Source: Kerstersia similis
GTDB taxonomy: Bacteria > Pseudomonadota > Gammaproteobacteria > Burkholderiales > Burkholderiaceae_B
DNA: 64,000 bases
Reading direction: 5' to 3'
NCBI RefSeq assembly: GCF_965139615.1
Contig: NZ_CBCSIQ010000008.1
Span: forward strand, 1-64,000
The notes beneath the pieces are model-generated. The model made no database searches and was not told the DNA's origin. It saw only the letters and a list, made by a program, of their open reading frames with translations. Each line of letters begins with the position of its first letter. Within the stretch, counting starts at the first letter, position 1. The translations under genes were made by a program, and so were the position numbers. Positions 35,509 through 43,821 of the stretch are shown here, piece by piece.

Positions 35509-35608
35509 ACAGGCCCGATCAGGCCTGTACCGGGAGCCATGCTCGCTGTTGGGGATGAAGCCCCCATGACCGGACAAACAAAAATCCCGATCAGGTAATC
35601 GGGATTTT
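35509..35608 (-). promoter_or_regulatory. Conserved leader element, copy A (before phosphodiesterase)
   Basis: On the minus strand: perfect 11-bp hairpin AAAATCCCGAT / ATCGGGATTTT (35581-35608) with a T-rich 3' side, then GTCATGGGGGCTTCATCCCC (a small hairpin). Then ACAGGCC / GGGCCTGT (near 35510-35529), just before the ribosome site. The first part matches the leader at 30840-30899. The hairpin could be the distal terminator of the LysR gene (180 bases upstream), but the matching copy argues for a leader function. Confidence 0.5.
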
Positions 35609-35786
35609 GTGGGAATGACGGCCAGGCAATGCTTCTGGAAAAGTTAAGAAGAAGTGGATGTTTTAGGGTGCGATCGCCTGTCTCTCAATTTTGTTGAAAA
35701 AAAGCAACAATCTTCAGGGTTGCGGCGGCTGGCCAGATGGTGCGGTAGCCGTTGTCAGAGCGGCTGTGCCGGGCATGCCGGGCGCC
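35609..35786 (-). other. Region between LysR gene and phosphodiesterase leader
   Basis: 178 bases following the LysR stop codon. It holds an inverted repeat TTGTTG / CAACAA around an A/T-rich loop (35691-35710) in a T-rich patch that may contain the promoter of the phosphodiesterase unit. No Pho box matching the consensus could be found. Confidence 0.35.
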
Positions 35787-36656
35787 TCAGGGTTCCGACA
35801 ACGGGGTGATCAACGCCAGAAAGCGGGCAATGCTTTGTACCTGCATGCGCTCCTTGAGGCAGTAAACATATTCTTCCGTCTGGATATCGGCATCGACGAT
35901 GTCCAGGCAAACCAGTTCCGGATGGGGGGGCGCTTCACGTGCGGGAATCAGGCAGCAACCGAGACCGTGGACGACCGCCTGGATGATGGCCTCACGATTG
36001 GCGATTTCCAGGATTTCGGCCGGCTGCACGCCAGCGCGCTCCAGCAGGCGTTCCGAGACCTTGCGGGTCATGGAGCCGGGCTCGCGCTGCAACAGCGTTT
36101 CCGGTTCGATATCGGCAAGCCGCACGCTGTCGCGGCGGGCCAGGCGGTGGTCGCGCCGTACGGCCAGCCGCAGGCGGTCGCGCGCCAGGGTGATGCGATG
36201 CAATTCCGGCCCTTCGGCATACACGGACGAACTGGCCAGTTCCAGTTGATAGTCACGCAGCGCCTGCAGCACGGAACTTGAGTTGGCAACACTCAGGCTG
36301 AGTGAGATGCCGGGGAACTGTTCGCGGTAGCGCGCGATGATGGGCATCAGATAGTAGGGGCCGGTCAGGCCCAGGCGCATGGAGCCATGGCTGAGCGCGC
36401 TGGCGTCGCGCAGATGGAAAGCGATTTCCAGCTCTTTCTGCACCAGTTGCTCCGCCATGGGCAGCAGCCGCCTGCCATCTTCGCTCAGCTGCAGTGCCCG
36501 GCCACGCCGGTAAAACAGTTCCAGACCATAGCGCGCTTCCAGTGATTTGAGCTGGCCGGTCACGGTAGGTTGACTGACGCCGAGCTGCTGGGCCGCCCGG
36601 GTGACATTGCCGGCGCGGGCGACGGCATAGAAAGACTTGAGTTCCGTAATGAGCAT
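35787..36656 (-). CDS. LysR-family regulator, divergent to the aminoethylphosphonate importer
   Basis: 289-residue LysR regulator. The N-terminal winged helix-turn-helix (LKSFYAVARAGNVTRAAQQLGVSQPTVTGQLKSLEARYG, in parts) is followed by a LysR substrate-binding domain (about 90-289). It is transcribed away from the importer genes, with 200 bases between and a LysR-type inverted repeat (36796-36816), so control of the importer is likely. Whether it also controls the phospholipase genes downstream on its own strand is open. The start at 36656 gives the family N-terminus (MLITELKSF). Confidence 0.87.
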   Translation of the reverse strand: MLITELKSFYAVARAGNVTRAAQQLGVSQPTVTGQLKSLEARYGLELFYRRGRALQLSEDGRRLLPMAEQLVQKELEIAFHLRDASALSHGSMRLGLTGPYYLMPIIARYREQFPGISLSLSVANSSSVLQALRDYQLELASSSVYAEGPELHRITLARDRLRLAVRRDHRLARRDSVRLADIEPETLLQREPGSMTRKVSERLLERAGVQPAEILEIANREAIIQAVVHGLGCCLIPAREAPPHPELVCLDIVDADIQTEEYVYCLKERMQVQSIARFLALITPLSEP

Positions 36657-36795
36657 GTCAGTGTCAACAGGCCAGGAGGCCTTGCCAGGCTGCGGAAATG
36701 CAACCGTTCCGGCAGACAGTGTAGCGCTGGCGCTGTTGATTCCGCCTGTGTGAGAGCCGGACGCGCCGGCGGCATGAAAAAAATGCGATGGGCTT

Positions 36796-36816
36796 ATCAG
36801 CGTATTTCTATCTGAT
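36796..36816. promoter_or_regulatory. LysR-type operator
   Basis: ATCAG-N11-CTGAT, a perfect 5-bp inverted repeat containing the T-N11-A core of LysR binding sites. It lies between the divergent regulator and importer genes, 41 bases before the chosen importer start. Confidence 0.6.
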
Positions 36817-36856
36817 GTCACATTCTTTACACCTGAGCTGCCCATACTGCACCCTC

Positions 36857-37960
36857 ATGAATACGCCGAAATCTTCCCAGAACGAACCGCAGCAAAGTTT
36901 TCTCTCGCTGCGGGACATCAGCCTGTCCTACGGTTCGACCCGGGTACTCAATGACGTTTCCCTGGATGTCCGGGCAGGTGAGATGCTTTGTTTGCTTGGG
37001 CCGTCCGGTTGCGGCAAAACGACGCTGCTGCGTGTGATTGCCGGGCTGGCCCGCCAGGATCAGGGCAGCCTGCAGTTGGCCGGCCGGGATATCTCCCGGG
37101 CGGCGCCGCAGCAGCGCAACTATGGCATCGTGTTTCAGTCCTACGCGCTGTTCCCCAACCTGACTGTGGCGGCCAACGTGGCCTATGGCCTGAGCTCACG
37201 CCACGGTGATCGCGCGGCCGTGGCCCGCAGGGTGGAAGAAATGCTGGATCTGGTCGGCCTGCCGGGTTCGGGGCGGAAATACCCTGGGCAGCTGTCGGGT
37301 GGCCAGCAGCAGCGCGTGGCCCTGGCGCGAGCGCTGGCGCCCGCGCCCATGCTGCTGTTGCTGGATGAGCCGATGTCGGCGCTGGATGCGAAGGTGCGCG
37401 AACATTTGCGCAGCGAACTGCGCAGCCTGCAGCGCCGTCTTTCGGTCACGACCATCATGGTGACCCACGACCAGGAAGAGGCCATGTCCATGGCGGATCG
37501 CATTGCTGTGATGAATCGGGGCAATCTGGAGCAGGTGGGCACGCCGCGCGAACTGTATCGGCATCCGGTCTCCGGCTTTATTGCAGGTTTCATCGGCGAG
37601 GCCAATTGGCTGCCGTATGAGCGGCTGACCGACGGCCGCGTCACTATCGGCCGCTGGACAGCGCAAACCGCCAACGATCTGGCACAGCCGCGTGGCCGGC
37701 TGTTTGCCCGCCCCGAAGCCATACGCATTCTGCCGGGTGGCACCTTGCCTTCAGGCGACAACATCTTCGCCGCAGAAATCCAGGATGGCATTTTCCTGGG
37801 GCGCCAGTACCGCTTGCGTCTGGCGCTGGAAGGCGTGCCGGGTGTGGATCTGCACGCCTTCGTCAATGCCGAGCAGGGGGATGCGCTGCTGGCCAAGACG
37901 GCAGCGCGCCGTTGCTGGCTGAGTATTGCGCCTGCCGCCTTGCGCGCTTACGAGTCATAG
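36857..37960 (+). CDS. phnT: 2-aminoethylphosphonate ABC importer, ATP-binding protein
   Basis: 367-residue ATPase of an importer of the iron/phosphonate class. Motifs: Walker A LGPSGCGKTTLL, Q-loop FQSYALFPNLTV, signature LSGGQQQRVALARAL, Walker B LLLLDEPMSALD and switch MVTHDQEEAM. A TOBE-type C-terminal regulatory domain follows. The assignment to the aminoethylphosphonate type follows mainly from the binding protein encoded third in the operon. Several in-frame ATGs exist and none has a clear ribosome site. The 36857 start is chosen because the upstream ones fall in or before the LysR operator and it fits the family. Confidence 0.85.
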   Translation: MNTPKSSQNEPQQSFLSLRDISLSYGSTRVLNDVSLDVRAGEMLCLLGPSGCGKTTLLRVIAGLARQDQGSLQLAGRDISRAAPQQRNYGIVFQSYALFPNLTVAANVAYGLSSRHGDRAAVARRVEEMLDLVGLPGSGRKYPGQLSGGQQQRVALARALAPAPMLLLLDEPMSALDAKVREHLRSELRSLQRRLSVTTIMVTHDQEEAMSMADRIAVMNRGNLEQVGTPRELYRHPVSGFIAGFIGEANWLPYERLTDGRVTIGRWTAQTANDLAQPRGRLFARPEAIRILPGGTLPSGDNIFAAEIQDGIFLGRQYRLRLALEGVPGVDLHAFVNAEQGDALLAKTAARRCWLSIAPAALRAYES

Positions 37961-37968
37961 GAAATACC

Positions 37969-39756
37969 GTGGGATCTTCCATTATCCAGGCGGGTGTTCA
38001 GCAAGACGCCGCGCTGCGCCATGATGCGCAGCCCGTCATGCCGGCCAGTCCCGCTCCATTTGTCCGCAAGCCCGCTTCCGCCCGTCTGGAAATGTGGGGC
38101 CTGAGCGCTTTGCAGTTGGCGTTGCTGGGCTTCATGCTGATTGCGCTGGTCTTGCCCGTCGGCGCCGTCCTGCAACGGGCGCTGCAGGACGGCAACGGCC
38201 AATGGGCCGGGCTGGCCCCTCTGCAGCAGGCCCTGGATATTCCGGGTTTTGGCGCCATGCTCTGGCGCAGCATGGCGGTCGCGCTGACAACGACCGTGCT
38301 GGCCGTGCCTGCGGCCTATGCCTTCGCTTATGGGCTGGCGCAGACGCGCATGCCGGGTAAGCGCCTGTGGCGCTCGCTGGCCTTGATTCCTTTGCTGGCG
38401 CCGTCCTTGCTGCCCGGTATCGCACTGATCTATCTGGCGGGTAACCAGGGTTTGCTGCGTGATTGGCTGGGTGCGGGAACCGTCTATGGTTTCTGGGGCA
38501 TCGTTATCGGGGAAGCCTTTTACATCTTTCCTCATCTGCTGATGGTGCTGACCAGCAGCCTGGCGCTGTCCGACGGTCGTTTGCATGATGCTGCGCGCGC
38601 CATGGGCGCGGGCCCGTGGCGCACCTTCATGACCGTGACGTTGCCGGGAACGCGCCATGCCATCTTTGCCGCCTGCTGTCTGTCGTTTACGCTGGTGATC
38701 ACCGACTTTGGCGTGCCCAAGGTGGTTGGCGGTGATTACAGTGTGCTGGCCGTCGAGGTGTATAAGGCGGTGGTCGGGCAGCAGAACTTCCCGCGCGGCG
38801 CAGCATTCGCCATGCTGTTGCTGATCCCCGCCATCCTGACGTTCACGGTGGATACCTGGTTGCGCCGGCGTCAGCATTCCTTCCTGGACGGCCGGATTCA
38901 GCCCTACCAGCCGCAGCCTTCCCGGGGGCGCGATAGTGCCTTCCTGGTGCTGGCGCTCGTGATCTGCCTGGGCCTGCTGCTGATTGCCGGCACCGCCGTC
39001 TGGGCTTCTTTTATCCGCATGTGGCCGTACAACCTGTCGCTGTCGCTGCGCTCCTATGATTTCGCGAATATGGATGGCGGTGGCTGGCTGGCCTGGCGCA
39101 ACAGCGTGCAGCTGGGATTCTGGACGGCCTTGGCGGGAACCCTCACGGTATTCCTGGGCGCATGGCTGACGGAGCGCCTGGCGCCCCTGGGTAGGCTGGC
39201 GCGCTCCGGTGTGGCGCTGCTGCACGCCGTTGCCCTGATCCCGATGGCAGTACCCGGCCTGGTACTGGGCCTGGGCTACATCTTCTTTTTCAACCATCCG
39301 GGCAATCCGCTCAATGGCTGGTACGGCACGATGGGCCTGCTGGTGCTGTGCACGGTGGCGCACTTCTATACCAGCGCCCACCTGGCCGCGACTTCGGCAC
39401 TGGGACAACTGGACCGCGAATTCGAGTCGGTATCGGCGTCGCTGGGGGTTGCGCGCCTGCGTACCGGGCTCAAGGTGGTGTTCCCGATGAGCCTGCCGAC
39501 CGCGCTGGATGTGGCCCGTTACCTGTTCGTCTCGGCGATGACAACGGTGTCCGCAGTCGTGTTCCTGTACCGGCCCGATACCGTGCTGGCATCCGTGGCC
39601 GTCCTGAATATGGATGACGCCGGTTTTCCCGGCGCTGCGGCGGCCATGTGCACCTTGATCATGGCTACCTGCGCTGTCGTGTCATTGCTGTTGTACGGCG
39701 CCAGCCGCGCCGTGCTGGCCCGCACTCAGGCCTGGCGTCGGCCAGCGGGCGAGTGA
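37969..39756 (+). CDS. phnU: 2-aminoethylphosphonate ABC importer, fused permease
   Basis: 595-residue inner-membrane protein made of two permease modules, each with the EAA-type loop (AARAMGAGPWRTFMTVTLPGTR in the first, SASLGVARLRTGLKVVFPMSLP in the second, shown in part), about twelve helices in total. It resembles FbpB-like permeases. The start is a GTG with AGGA seven bases upstream, eight bases after the ATPase stop. It would form the channel with the ATPase and the binding protein encoded around it. Confidence 0.86.
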   Translation: MGSSIIQAGVQQDAALRHDAQPVMPASPAPFVRKPASARLEMWGLSALQLALLGFMLIALVLPVGAVLQRALQDGNGQWAGLAPLQQALDIPGFGAMLWRSMAVALTTTVLAVPAAYAFAYGLAQTRMPGKRLWRSLALIPLLAPSLLPGIALIYLAGNQGLLRDWLGAGTVYGFWGIVIGEAFYIFPHLLMVLTSSLALSDGRLHDAARAMGAGPWRTFMTVTLPGTRHAIFAACCLSFTLVITDFGVPKVVGGDYSVLAVEVYKAVVGQQNFPRGAAFAMLLLIPAILTFTVDTWLRRRQHSFLDGRIQPYQPQPSRGRDSAFLVLALVICLGLLLIAGTAVWASFIRMWPYNLSLSLRSYDFANMDGGGWLAWRNSVQLGFWTALAGTLTVFLGAWLTERLAPLGRLARSGVALLHAVALIPMAVPGLVLGLGYIFFFNHPGNPLNGWYGTMGLLVLCTVAHFYTSAHLAATSALGQLDREFESVSASLGVARLRTGLKVVFPMSLPTALDVARYLFVSAMTTVSAVVFLYRPDTVLASVAVLNMDDAGFPGAAAAMCTLIMATCAVVSLLLYGASRAVLARTQAWRRPAGE

Positions 39757-39847
39757 AATCATGTCCTATCTGTTTCCTTTTTTCCAGCCGCTGCCGGCAT
39801 CAGGCCGCCACGGCACAACTGCAAGCAAGTCGTATCCGGAGATCTTC

Positions 39848-40867
39848 ATGTCCAAGTTCCGCATTTCCGCCGCGCTGGCGCTGGCCGCTGCCGCTTTCGG
39901 TGCCCAGGCTGCACCCGTGACCCTGACGGTTTACACGGCGCTGGAGGCTGATCAGCTGCGCGCCTACCAGGCCGCTTTCGAAGAGGCCAACCCCGACATC
40001 CGTATCCAGTGGGTGCGTGATTCCACCGGCATCATCACGGCCAAGCTGCTGGCCGAGAAGGATCGTCCCCAGGCGGATGCTATCTGGGGCCTGGCGGGTT
40101 CGTCGCTGGGTGTCCTGGCTGGCCAGGGCATGCTGGAACCCTACGCACCCAAGGGGCTGGAGCAAATTTCCCCCAAGATGCGCGACGGTGCCAATCCTCC
40201 CTCCTGGGTAGGCATGGACGGTTTCGCTGCAGCTTTGTGCTTCAACACGGTCGAGGCCGCCAAGCACAACCTGCCGGTTCCCAAGACCTGGAAGGATCTG
40301 ACCAAGCCGGTGTATGAAGGCTTTGTGGTGATGCCCAACCCGAACTCTTCGGGCACCGGCTATCTGGACGTCAGCGCCTGGCTGCAGATCTTCGGCGAGA
40401 AGGAAGGCTGGGAGTTCATGGACGCCCTGCACAAGAATATCGGTACCTATACCCACTCGGGTTCCAAGCCCTGCAACCTGGCTGCAGCCGGCGAATATCC
40501 GATCGGCGTATCGTTTGAATACCGTGCGCTCAAGCTGAAGGATGATGGCGCGCCGGTGGAAGTGGTGCTGCCGGAAGAAGGCCTGGGCTGGGAAATCGAA
40601 GCCATGGCCATCGTCAAGGGCACGAAGAATCTGGACGCAGCCAAGAAATTGGCCGACTTCTCCGCTTCGCGCGAAGCCAATGAGCTGTACAAAAAGGGCT
40701 TTGCTGTGCTGGCCATCCCTGATGTCAAGGCGGAATTGCCGGGCTTGCCCGCTGACTTCCAGGAACGTTTGATCAATAACGATTTTGCCTGGGCCGCCGA
40801 GAACCGTGAGCGTATCCTGGCTGAATGGGCCCGCCGTTACGACGGCAAGTCCGAAGCCAAGAAGTAA
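39848..40867 (+). CDS. phnS: 2-aminoethylphosphonate ABC importer, periplasmic binding protein
   Basis: 339-residue solute-binding protein. A clear signal peptide (MSKFRISAALALAAAAFG, then AQA) follows an ATG with GGAG six bases upstream. The mature part matches the putative aminoethylphosphonate-binding family: LTVYTALEADQLRAYQAAFE, WVRDSTGIITAKLLAEKDRP, NPNSSGTGYLDVSAWLQI, THSGSKPCNLAAAGEYPIG and the end WARRYDGKSEAKK. The same fold also binds ferric iron in relatives, so the ligand is a family-based inference. No phosphonate-degrading genes (phnW, phnX, phnA) are in the window. Confidence 0.86.
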   Translation: MSKFRISAALALAAAAFGAQAAPVTLTVYTALEADQLRAYQAAFEEANPDIRIQWVRDSTGIITAKLLAEKDRPQADAIWGLAGSSLGVLAGQGMLEPYAPKGLEQISPKMRDGANPPSWVGMDGFAAALCFNTVEAAKHNLPVPKTWKDLTKPVYEGFVVMPNPNSSGTGYLDVSAWLQIFGEKEGWEFMDALHKNIGTYTHSGSKPCNLAAAGEYPIGVSFEYRALKLKDDGAPVEVVLPEEGLGWEIEAMAIVKGTKNLDAAKKLADFSASREANELYKKGFAVLAIPDVKAELPGLPADFQERLINNDFAWAAENRERILAEWARRYDGKSEAKK

Positions 40868-40872
40868 ACCGT

Positions 40873-40936
40873 GTTGGCGCCTTGTGCGCCAACAGTGAAA
40901 AAGGCCTCGCCGGGAGAGTTGCCCGGCGAGGCCTTT
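40873..40936. terminator. Double hairpin terminator between importer and Rieske genes
   Basis: A perfect 8-bp hairpin GTTGGCGC / GCGCCAAC (40873-40893) is followed by a 15-bp stem AAAGGCCTCGCCGGG / CCCGGCGAGGCCTTT (40900-40936). Short T runs on both strands would serve the two convergent genes. Confidence 0.8.
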
Positions 40937-40975
40937 GGTTATGAGTGTGTGGCGGCATGCGCCATGCCGTCGGCG

Positions 40976-42124
40976 TCAGGGCTGAGCGGGTTCATCCATG
41001 ATGCGGCGATACCATTCATGGAAGTGCTTCATGCCGTCTTCCATCGGCGACTGATAGGGGCCGGCTTCGTCAACACCGCGCTCCATGAGGGCGCGGCGGC
41101 CGGCATCCATGCGTTCGGCGATTTCATCGTCCTCAACGGCGGTTTCCATATAGGCCGCCTGCTGGGCTTCGACGAATTCACGCTCAAAGGCGGCAATTTC
41201 CTCGGGATAGTAGAACTCCACGATATTGACCGTGCGTTGCGGCGAAACCGGGTAGAGCGTGGATAGCACCAGCACATGCGGATACAGTTCAATCATGTGC
41301 GTCGGGAAGTAAGTGACCCAGATCGCACCGAAATCCGGCGACTGGCCTTCCCGGAATTGCATCAGGTTGTCGTGCCACTGGCGATAGACATCCGAACCGG
41401 GCTGGGCCAGTGCCTGGTGCACGCCGACGCGCTGCAGGCTGAACCAATCCGAAAACTCCCAGCTGAGATCGTCGCAAGTCACGAAATGGCCCAGGCCGGG
41501 ATGGAACGGGCCGACATGGTAATCCTCCAGATAGACCTCGATGAAGGTCTTCCAGTTGTAATTGCATTCGTGAACTTCCACGTGATCCAGGACGTAATCG
41601 GAAAAATCGAACTCCGGGCGCTGGAACAATTTGTCGAGATCGGCTGCCGGGTCGCGCGGGCCTTCAAACAGCAGGCCGTTGCATGATCGCAGCGGGAAGC
41701 GTTGCAGGTTCATGCAGGGCGTGGATTCAAACTGCGGGGCGCCGATGAGCGTACCCTGATCGTTGTAGGTCCAGCGATGCAGCGGGCACACCAGATTGCC
41801 GCCGGTCTGCTTGAGGTTGCCCTGGCGCGGCTCACCCGTGGTGACATTGCCTGCCGAGCCGCCCAGAATGAGGGCCTGGCGATGCCGGCAGACGTTTGAG
41901 AGCAGGGAGATCGCACCGCCACGGTCGCGCAGCAGGATGCGGCCACCGCGCTCCTGTGCCAGGGCGCGCCAGTCGCCGGGTTCGGGCACGAGTTTTTCGT
42001 GGCCGACATAAATGGCCGAGTTCTTGAAAATGGCGGCCTGCTCACGAGCGAAGCGTGCCTCGTCGAAGTAGGCGCTGACGGACAGCTGGCTGCGTTCTGC
42101 AGCCAGGAGTAGGGTTTGGCTCAT
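40976..42124 (-). CDS. Rieske non-heme iron oxygenase, alpha subunit type
   Basis: 382-residue oxygenase. The Rieske centre is formed by CRH and CPLH, but these pairs are 31 residues apart instead of the usual ~17, so there is an insertion (AGNVTTGEPRQGNLKQTGG). The mononuclear iron site shows as NWKTFIEVYLEDYHVGPFHPG. Relatives hydroxylate choline/carnitine-like compounds or aromatic acids. No reductase gene is adjacent, so it must use a partner encoded elsewhere. Convergent with the importer operon. The start at 42124 begins the family-like N-terminus; nothing convincing is coded upstream of it. Confidence 0.83.
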   Translation of the reverse strand: MSQTLLLAAERSQLSVSAYFDEARFAREQAAIFKNSAIYVGHEKLVPEPGDWRALAQERGGRILLRDRGGAISLLSNVCRHRQALILGGSAGNVTTGEPRQGNLKQTGGNLVCPLHRWTYNDQGTLIGAPQFESTPCMNLQRFPLRSCNGLLFEGPRDPAADLDKLFQRPEFDFSDYVLDHVEVHECNYNWKTFIEVYLEDYHVGPFHPGLGHFVTCDDLSWEFSDWFSLQRVGVHQALAQPGSDVYRQWHDNLMQFREGQSPDFGAIWVTYFPTHMIELYPHVLVLSTLYPVSPQRTVNIVEFYYPEEIAAFEREFVEAQQAAYMETAVEDDEIAERMDAGRRALMERGVDEAGPYQSPMEDGMKHFHEWYRRIMDEPAQP

Positions 42125-42565
42125 ATTGCAAATTCCTGTCGCCCTGGCGATGGCACTGCGTCGGCGTCCGGGATGGCCCGTCGGTTCATGTGGCCGGGCG
42201 CATGGTCTGGCGGGGCATGTTGGCTGGCAGCCATGCTTCCCTCCGCGCGGACTCGAGCGCCAGGCCTGAGGGCGGCGCGACGAAGAAAAAAACCGGCCTT
42301 GCTGCGATTCCATCACTGCAATATGCCGGCAGGCAAGGGACGCGTACGCGTACCGCGCGCGCGTCTGTCATCCAGTCGAAGGACTGATTGTAGCCCGCCG
42401 GGGCAGGACTGGGAAATGCCGGGTGCGCCGGGCGGCCCGATCCCGCTGCGCCCTTGTGGTAAACCGCCAGGGTCGCCATGGCCGGTGGAGGTGATGCTGC
42501 CGATGGCAGACTTCAGCGCCTGATGGAGCCAGTTCCCGTACAATGCGCGCTGGACCTATTGTGCA
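42125..42565. other. Intergenic region between Rieske gene and xseB
   Basis: About 440 bases that must hold the promoters of two divergent units. A TACAAT (42539-42544) 21 bases before xseB is a possible -10 box without a clear -35. No gene is recognised. Confidence 0.4.
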
Positions 42566-42874
42566 ATGGTTGTTCCCCCTATGACTAGAAAACTTGGCCC
42601 TGATGCGGCCGATGCCGCTGCTGGCGCGGCACAGCAAGTTGCGGACTTGCCGCAGGATTTCGAATCCGCGCTGGCCGAGCTGGAAGCATTGGTATCTGCC
42701 ATGGAAAATGCGTCGCTGCCGCTGGAGCAATCACTGGCTTCCTATCAGCGCGGTGTCGCGCTGTCGCGTGTTTGCCAGCAGCGGCTGGCCGCGGCAGAGC
42801 AACAGATTCAGGTGCTGGAGGGCGAGTTGTTGCGGCCCCTGGATGGCGCCGCCATGGACGAGGAGTCGCGATGA
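42566..42874 (+). CDS. xseB: Exodeoxyribonuclease VII small subunit
   Basis: 102-residue subunit; several copies join XseA to form the exonuclease that degrades single-stranded DNA. The conserved region DFESALAELEALVSAMENASLPLEQSLASYQRGVALSRVCQQRL (cited in part) covers about residues 31-75, with the family's acidic helix pair. An ATG at 42581 is an alternative start. It overlaps ispA by four bases (ATGA); the order xseB-ispA-dxs is common in proteobacteria. Confidence 0.93.
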   Translation: MVVPPMTRKLGPDAADAAAGAAQQVADLPQDFESALAELEALVSAMENASLPLEQSLASYQRGVALSRVCQQRLAAAEQQIQVLEGELLRPLDGAAMDEESR

Positions 42875-43785
42875 AGAACCGGACTGCCATGGACTTCTCC
42901 GGCTGGATGAAGACCTGTGCCGAGCAGGTCGAGCGGCGTCTGGGCGCATTGCTGCCTCAGGAAGACGAGATTCCCGCACACCTGCATGGCGCCATGCGAT
43001 ACGCCGTACTCGGCGGCGGCAAGCGCGTGCGCGCATTGCTGGTGCTTGCGGCAGGCCATGCATGCCAGCCTGCGGGCAAGCCGGTTGCCACCGTGACCGC
43101 GCTGGAAAGCGCAGCAGCCGCAGTGGAAATGACTCATGCCTATTCGCTGGTGCATGATGACCTGCCCTGCATGGATAACGACACCTTGCGGCGCGGCAAG
43201 CCGACCACTCACGTGGCGTATGGAGAGGCCGCCGCCTTGCTGGCGGGTGATGCCTTGCAGCCGTTGGCGTTTGAAACGCTGGCCGGCATGCCGATTGCGC
43301 CAGCGCTGATCGTGCAATCCGTGCAGGTGCTGGCGCGGGCCTCGGGCAGCCTGGGTATGGCAGGGGGGCAGTTCATCGACCTGGATAGCACCGGCCATGG
43401 CCTGAGCCTGGATCAGCTGCGCGGGATGCACACCATGAAGACCGGCGCGCTGCTGGCCGCCAGTGTGACGCTGGGCGGCGTCGTGGCGGGGGCCAGTTCG
43501 CCGCAACGCCAGGCGCTGGAGAAATACGCGGCGGCAATCGGGCTGGCATTTCAGGTCGTGGATGATATCCTCGACGTCACGGCAGATAGCGCGAGCCTGG
43601 GCAAGACGGCCGGCAAGGATGCGCAGGACAACAAGCCAACCTATGTGTCGCTGATGGGGGTGGATGCCGCCCGCGAACTGGCGGCTCAATTGCGTGACGA
43701 TGCGCACCAGGCGCTGCGCCCGCTGGGCGAGGCCGGTGCATACCTGGCCGCCATGGCGGATTTCATCGTCGCGCGGGAATACTGA
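42871..43785 (+). CDS. ispA: Farnesyl diphosphate synthase (polyprenyl synthetase)
   Basis: 304-residue enzyme condensing isopentenyl diphosphate with dimethylallyl and geranyl diphosphate. First Asp-rich motif in SLVHDDLPCMDND, second in FQVVDDILDVTAD, and the substrate-binding GGGKRVRALLVLAAG near residue 50. A five-residue spacing (DDLPCMD) of the first motif is typical of bacterial IspA. It sits between xseB and dxs in an isoprenoid unit and probably supplies precursors for ubiquinone and undecaprenyl phosphate. Confidence 0.95.
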   Translation: MKNRTAMDFSGWMKTCAEQVERRLGALLPQEDEIPAHLHGAMRYAVLGGGKRVRALLVLAAGHACQPAGKPVATVTALESAAAAVEMTHAYSLVHDDLPCMDNDTLRRGKPTTHVAYGEAAALLAGDALQPLAFETLAGMPIAPALIVQSVQVLARASGSLGMAGGQFIDLDSTGHGLSLDQLRGMHTMKTGALLAASVTLGGVVAGASSPQRQALEKYAAAIGLAFQVVDDILDVTADSASLGKTAGKDAQDNKPTYVSLMGVDAARELAAQLRDDAHQALRPLGEAGAYLAAMADFIVAREY

Positions 43786-43821
43786 TCCGGCGCACTGCCC
43801 GTGCATCGCGGAATGAATGCA

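Noticed and set aside
35493..35567. 25-codon in-frame extension of the phosphodiesterase upstream of 35492
   Set aside because: It would precede a good lipoprotein signal, has no ribosome site, and falls in the leader hairpins.
35609..35786. Pho box upstream of the phosphodiesterase unit
   Set aside because: Looked for direct repeats of CTGTCAT at 11-base spacing; only single CGTCAT-like half-matches found.
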